Below, one piece after another: positions 62,917 to 64,000 of a DNA stretch of 64,000 nt; positions within the stretch are counted from its first letter, which is position 1; the number at the start of each line of letters is the position of its first letter. A program made the position numbers and the translations under genes. Under the pieces are notes generated by a model that was not told the origin of the DNA, made no database searches, and saw only the letters and a program-made list of their open reading frames with translations. This DNA is from Salvator merianae (lineage: Eukaryota > Chordata > Lepidosauria > Squamata > Teiidae): positions 7,838,328 through 7,902,327 of the forward strand of contig QVOM02000126.1 in NCBI GenBank assembly GCA_003586115.2. Reading direction: 5' to 3'.

Positions 62917-63428
62917 GGGCCTGTTAACACCTAGACAACGGAATGTTCCAGGATGGTTGCTAGTATGGAGTGTTCGCACCTACAAACAGGCCTAGCTGAC
63001 TTGAAACCTACCAAAGCCCACCTGATGCTCACCTGAAGCCTACCAGCTGTGGTCAACTGAATTGTATTCTGGAAGCAGCTGACTTGTGTGACCAGGTGCA
63101 GACCAGGAAAAATGTGTTTGGACCACTTCCTGGTGTGGAATGGTGGCGGGGTGGGTCTGTGTGGCGCTGCAGGCACCATCAGACAGTTCAGATCCAGGTT
63201 CGGACTTTGGGGTCCGCATCCTGGCAGCTGTTTCAGACCCAAGTCCCGACCCAGCTCCTCTAGGTCTGGACCCAGCTACCTAATTAGTGCATTCCCATTC
63301 ACACTGCTCCCCCTGCTGGTCAGCTTGCAAACTGTTCCAGTGCTGACAAGTGTGAATACTCATCACCATACCTGATCCTGGCTGGACCGAACCCTGCTAA
63401 TTAGAACGTTATAAGTGCAAACAGGCCT
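62917..63428. mobile_element. Family F Harbinger-like element
   Basis: GGGCCTGTTAACACC to 'ataagtgcaaacaggcct', about 512 bp, with ATA at 62914-62916 and 63429-63431. Interior 'tggaatggtggcggggtggg' and 'ctgctccccctgctggtcagc' match the inverse of blocks in the 58993 copy ('ctgaccagcagggggagcag'). Confidence 0.8.
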
Positions 63429-64000
63429 ATATGTCTTTTGTTCTTTTCCAGGGGGAAGAGGAAGCCAGCAGGGAGCATCTTGCCTTGGTCTTGCTCCTTG
63501 GTGCTTTGACTGGAGTCTTTAGCCATGGATGGCAGCGATGGTTGCTACTACTGCTGCTAACTAGTTTTACCTTTTAGGAATTTTGCCACTTTTTAAAATT
63601 TTACTTCTCAATAAACCTGGGCCACAATCAAACAGGAACAAATACGTCCATTTCAGGGGGGGAAAGGACCAAGCCCGTACCCTGCAAGATGCTGCATTTT
63701 ATGGTACTACTCACTGAGCACACTTTCCATTGTTCACACACATAAGGCTCGGCAGGTTCAGGCTGCGTAGAAAGTTTTTTCCTCTCCACCCCTCCCACCT
63801 TTCACTCCTTCTTCCCTCTGTCTGACTGGACACGGCCTCACTCTGTCCCTATCCCTCCCCACCCGTGAAGGGAAAGAAAAAATACTCAAACAAGGTTAAA
63901 TCGTTCCTCTCCAGACTCAGGCAGGGCAGGGTAAAAACAAGCATCAGAGGGATTCTTCCTTTCTGCCTTTTAAATCTACCAGGCAGCAAAATCTCTCCCC
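63429..64000. other. No recognised feature to window end
   Basis: Unassigned; C/T-rich at 63775-63860. No gene seen. Confidence 0.35.

Noticed and set aside
1..64000. CRISPR arrays, bacterial operons, phage or plasmid modules
   Set aside because: No direct-repeat/spacer pattern or prokaryotic gene organisation is present. The sequence is vertebrate and rich in LINEs, SINEs and MITEs.

Overview
The window reads as nuclear DNA of a squamate reptile (lizard or snake). I infer this from the mix of retroposons: fragments resembling BovB/RTE, CR1, L2 and reptile L1 LINEs lie beside tRNA-headed and 5S-rRNA-headed SINEs, among many short non-autonomous DNA transposons. No complete protein-coding gene is recognisable. 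The long open frames in the GC-rich part are by-products of base composition. Most other open frames are decayed LINE reverse transcriptase or lie inside transposons.

Layout. 1-5400: DNA-transposon remnants, a palindromic hAT MITE, an L2 copy and SINE fragments. 5400-8450: GC-rich flank leading into a strong CpG island (about 6300-8440) with TATA-like boxes, a ZNF143/THAP11-like site and a candidate minus-strand first-exon end; this is the only part that looks like a cellular gene promoter. 8.5-13.1 kb: L2, L1, BovB-like RTE, a Harbinger-like element with a C-rich minisatellite core, a CR1 cluster and more L1. 13.1-25 kb: dense MITEs, CR1, L2, a probable solo LTR, a 5S-derived SINE. 25-31 kb: L2, RTE, CR1 and two L1 fragments in opposite orientation around a palindromic MITE. 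31-42 kb: CR1 clusters, nested hAT elements and a SINE inserted in a larger repeat. 42-64 kb: further MITEs, an assembly gap at 46785-46817, and GC-rich hAT elements.

Two groups of non-autonomous DNA elements dominate. hAT-type: a palindromic ~190-210 bp family (called B here) and a GC-rich family (G) with termini near CAGTGGCGTAGC. Seven of these copies have perfect or one-mismatch 8-bp target duplications that I could read. Harbinger-like (inferred from GGGCC/GGCC termini and 3-bp duplications): families A, C, D, E, F and I. Family letters are local labels, not database names. Elements are often nested, so relative ages can be read. No CRISPR, functional tRNA or rRNA gene was found. Assignments to superfamilies rest on termini, target duplications and remembered family features; no search was run.
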